Shown here: positions 63,401 to 64,000 of the stretch, piece by piece
How the letters are laid out: every line of letters starts with the position of its first letter
Position numbering within the stretch: the first letter of the stretch is position 1
NCBI GenBank assembly: GCA_013396995.1
Contig: VWZP01009170.1
Location: 248,001-312,000, forward strand
Reading direction: 5' to 3'
From: Dicaeum eximium
Lineage: Eukaryota > Chordata > Aves > Passeriformes > Dicaeidae
Length of the DNA: 64,000 bases
Notes under the pieces: generated by a model
The model's database searches: none
What the model was told of the DNA's origin: nothing
The model's input: the letters and a program-made list of their open reading frames with translations, nothing else
Program-made: the position numbers and the translations under genes

Positions 63401-64000
63401 ATTTGGATCCCTTTGCACTATCAAGGTCACATTTTCCTGAAGCTTTTAGAAGAGTTGATATCATGAAGGCCTCATCAGATTCAAATGAAATTGGTCTGTG
63501 AGCACAAAAGCTTTGGTAGACAGGTACTTGCAGACAGAGGGGTACCATGAGGGAGTAGGCCATTGCTTTCTTAAAAAAATAAAGGTTAAGATTGTTCAAA
63601 TGCAGTGCCTAATTTTCAACTTGCTTTTTTGCTAGACATTGGAAAAGATGTCTCCCTTTGCTGAAGCAACAAACCACTTCAGTCACCCCTTTACCTCAGT
63701 GTTCTTGCACCTGATTTTTGTCTCTTGAACTTCTCATGTTCTTCTGTCTCCTAACCCTTGTCTTTTCAGCCAAGAACCACAGGCTTTAGGTGTTTGCCTC
63801 TAGGTAGACATTGATCCACTGGTGAAAATCAGTACCTGGTGGGGTCAGGACATCCCTTTTTGTCTGTATCTAGACTACTGTAAAATCTAAGGAGAGCATG
63901 TATCTAAGGGTGTTTCTGCAAACCTGGATAGTTACAGAAGGTTCAGATGAGAGAAAGGCATCAGTTCTCATGGTCAGTGTTATGACTTAGATAATTACTG
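60440..64000. other. Non-coding stretch to the window end
   Basis: AT-rich DNA with ORFs of at most about 105 codons and no motif, splice pair or nameable repeat. It may still be intron of the gene that begins at 43966, but nothing here shows that. Confidence 0.45.

Noticed and set aside
1..64000. CRISPR arrays, prokaryotic operons, tRNA or rRNA genes
   Set aside because: No regularly spaced identical repeats, no gene-dense layout, and no cloverleaf or rRNA sequence that I could recognise. The repeat content is that of a bird nuclear genome.

Overview
The window looks like a gene-poor stretch of a bird chromosome. The best evidence is a CR1 LINE 3' end at 22953-23313, which closes with the avian-type ATTCTATGATTCT tail, and a second, older CR1 piece that still carries recognisable reverse-transcriptase sequence at about 49040-49905. 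Three long terminal repeat (LTR)-like elements are also present. Their general look recalls songbird genomes, but that narrower placement is inference. There is no operon, dense gene cluster, CRISPR array or recognisable tRNA or rRNA gene.

Layout. Positions 1-43333 are AT-rich non-coding DNA. This part holds microsatellites (6761-6902, 9247-9298, 14759-14777, 35111-35136), a diverged local 75-bp duplication (12611-12683 and 13397-13469), the CR1 3' end, and a strongly strand-asymmetric G/T tract (41183-41380). The only stretch I would call protein-coding is a candidate start-codon exon at 43966-44082, on the plus strand. It has an in-frame stop just upstream, a run of five histidines, and a good splice donor directly after codon 39. 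It is preceded by a strong splice acceptor at 43912-43913 and by a leader with three tiny upstream ORFs and an AP-1 site. I cannot name the gene.

Downstream of this exon the DNA is again non-coding, presumably the first intron of that gene. It contains the CR1 reverse-transcriptase fossil, then two diverged copies of one LTR-like repeat in the same orientation (52081-52446 and 58195-58576). The second copy sits inside a TA-rich microsatellite. A compact CpG island at 57430-57830, just before that copy, is the second candidate promoter. It ends in a strong-context ATG followed ten bases later by a GTAAGC donor. At 59784-60434 lies a well-bounded solo LTR on the minus strand, with TG...CA ends, near-matching terminal repeats, a 5-bp target duplication, and TATA-like and AATAAA signals.

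Most open reading frames in the window (60-220 codons) look like chance ORFs in AT-rich DNA and are not annotated as genes. Two ambiguous bases (56628 and 58194) lie beside a 30-A run and beside the TA repeat/LTR junction, and so mark spots where the assembly is least certain.
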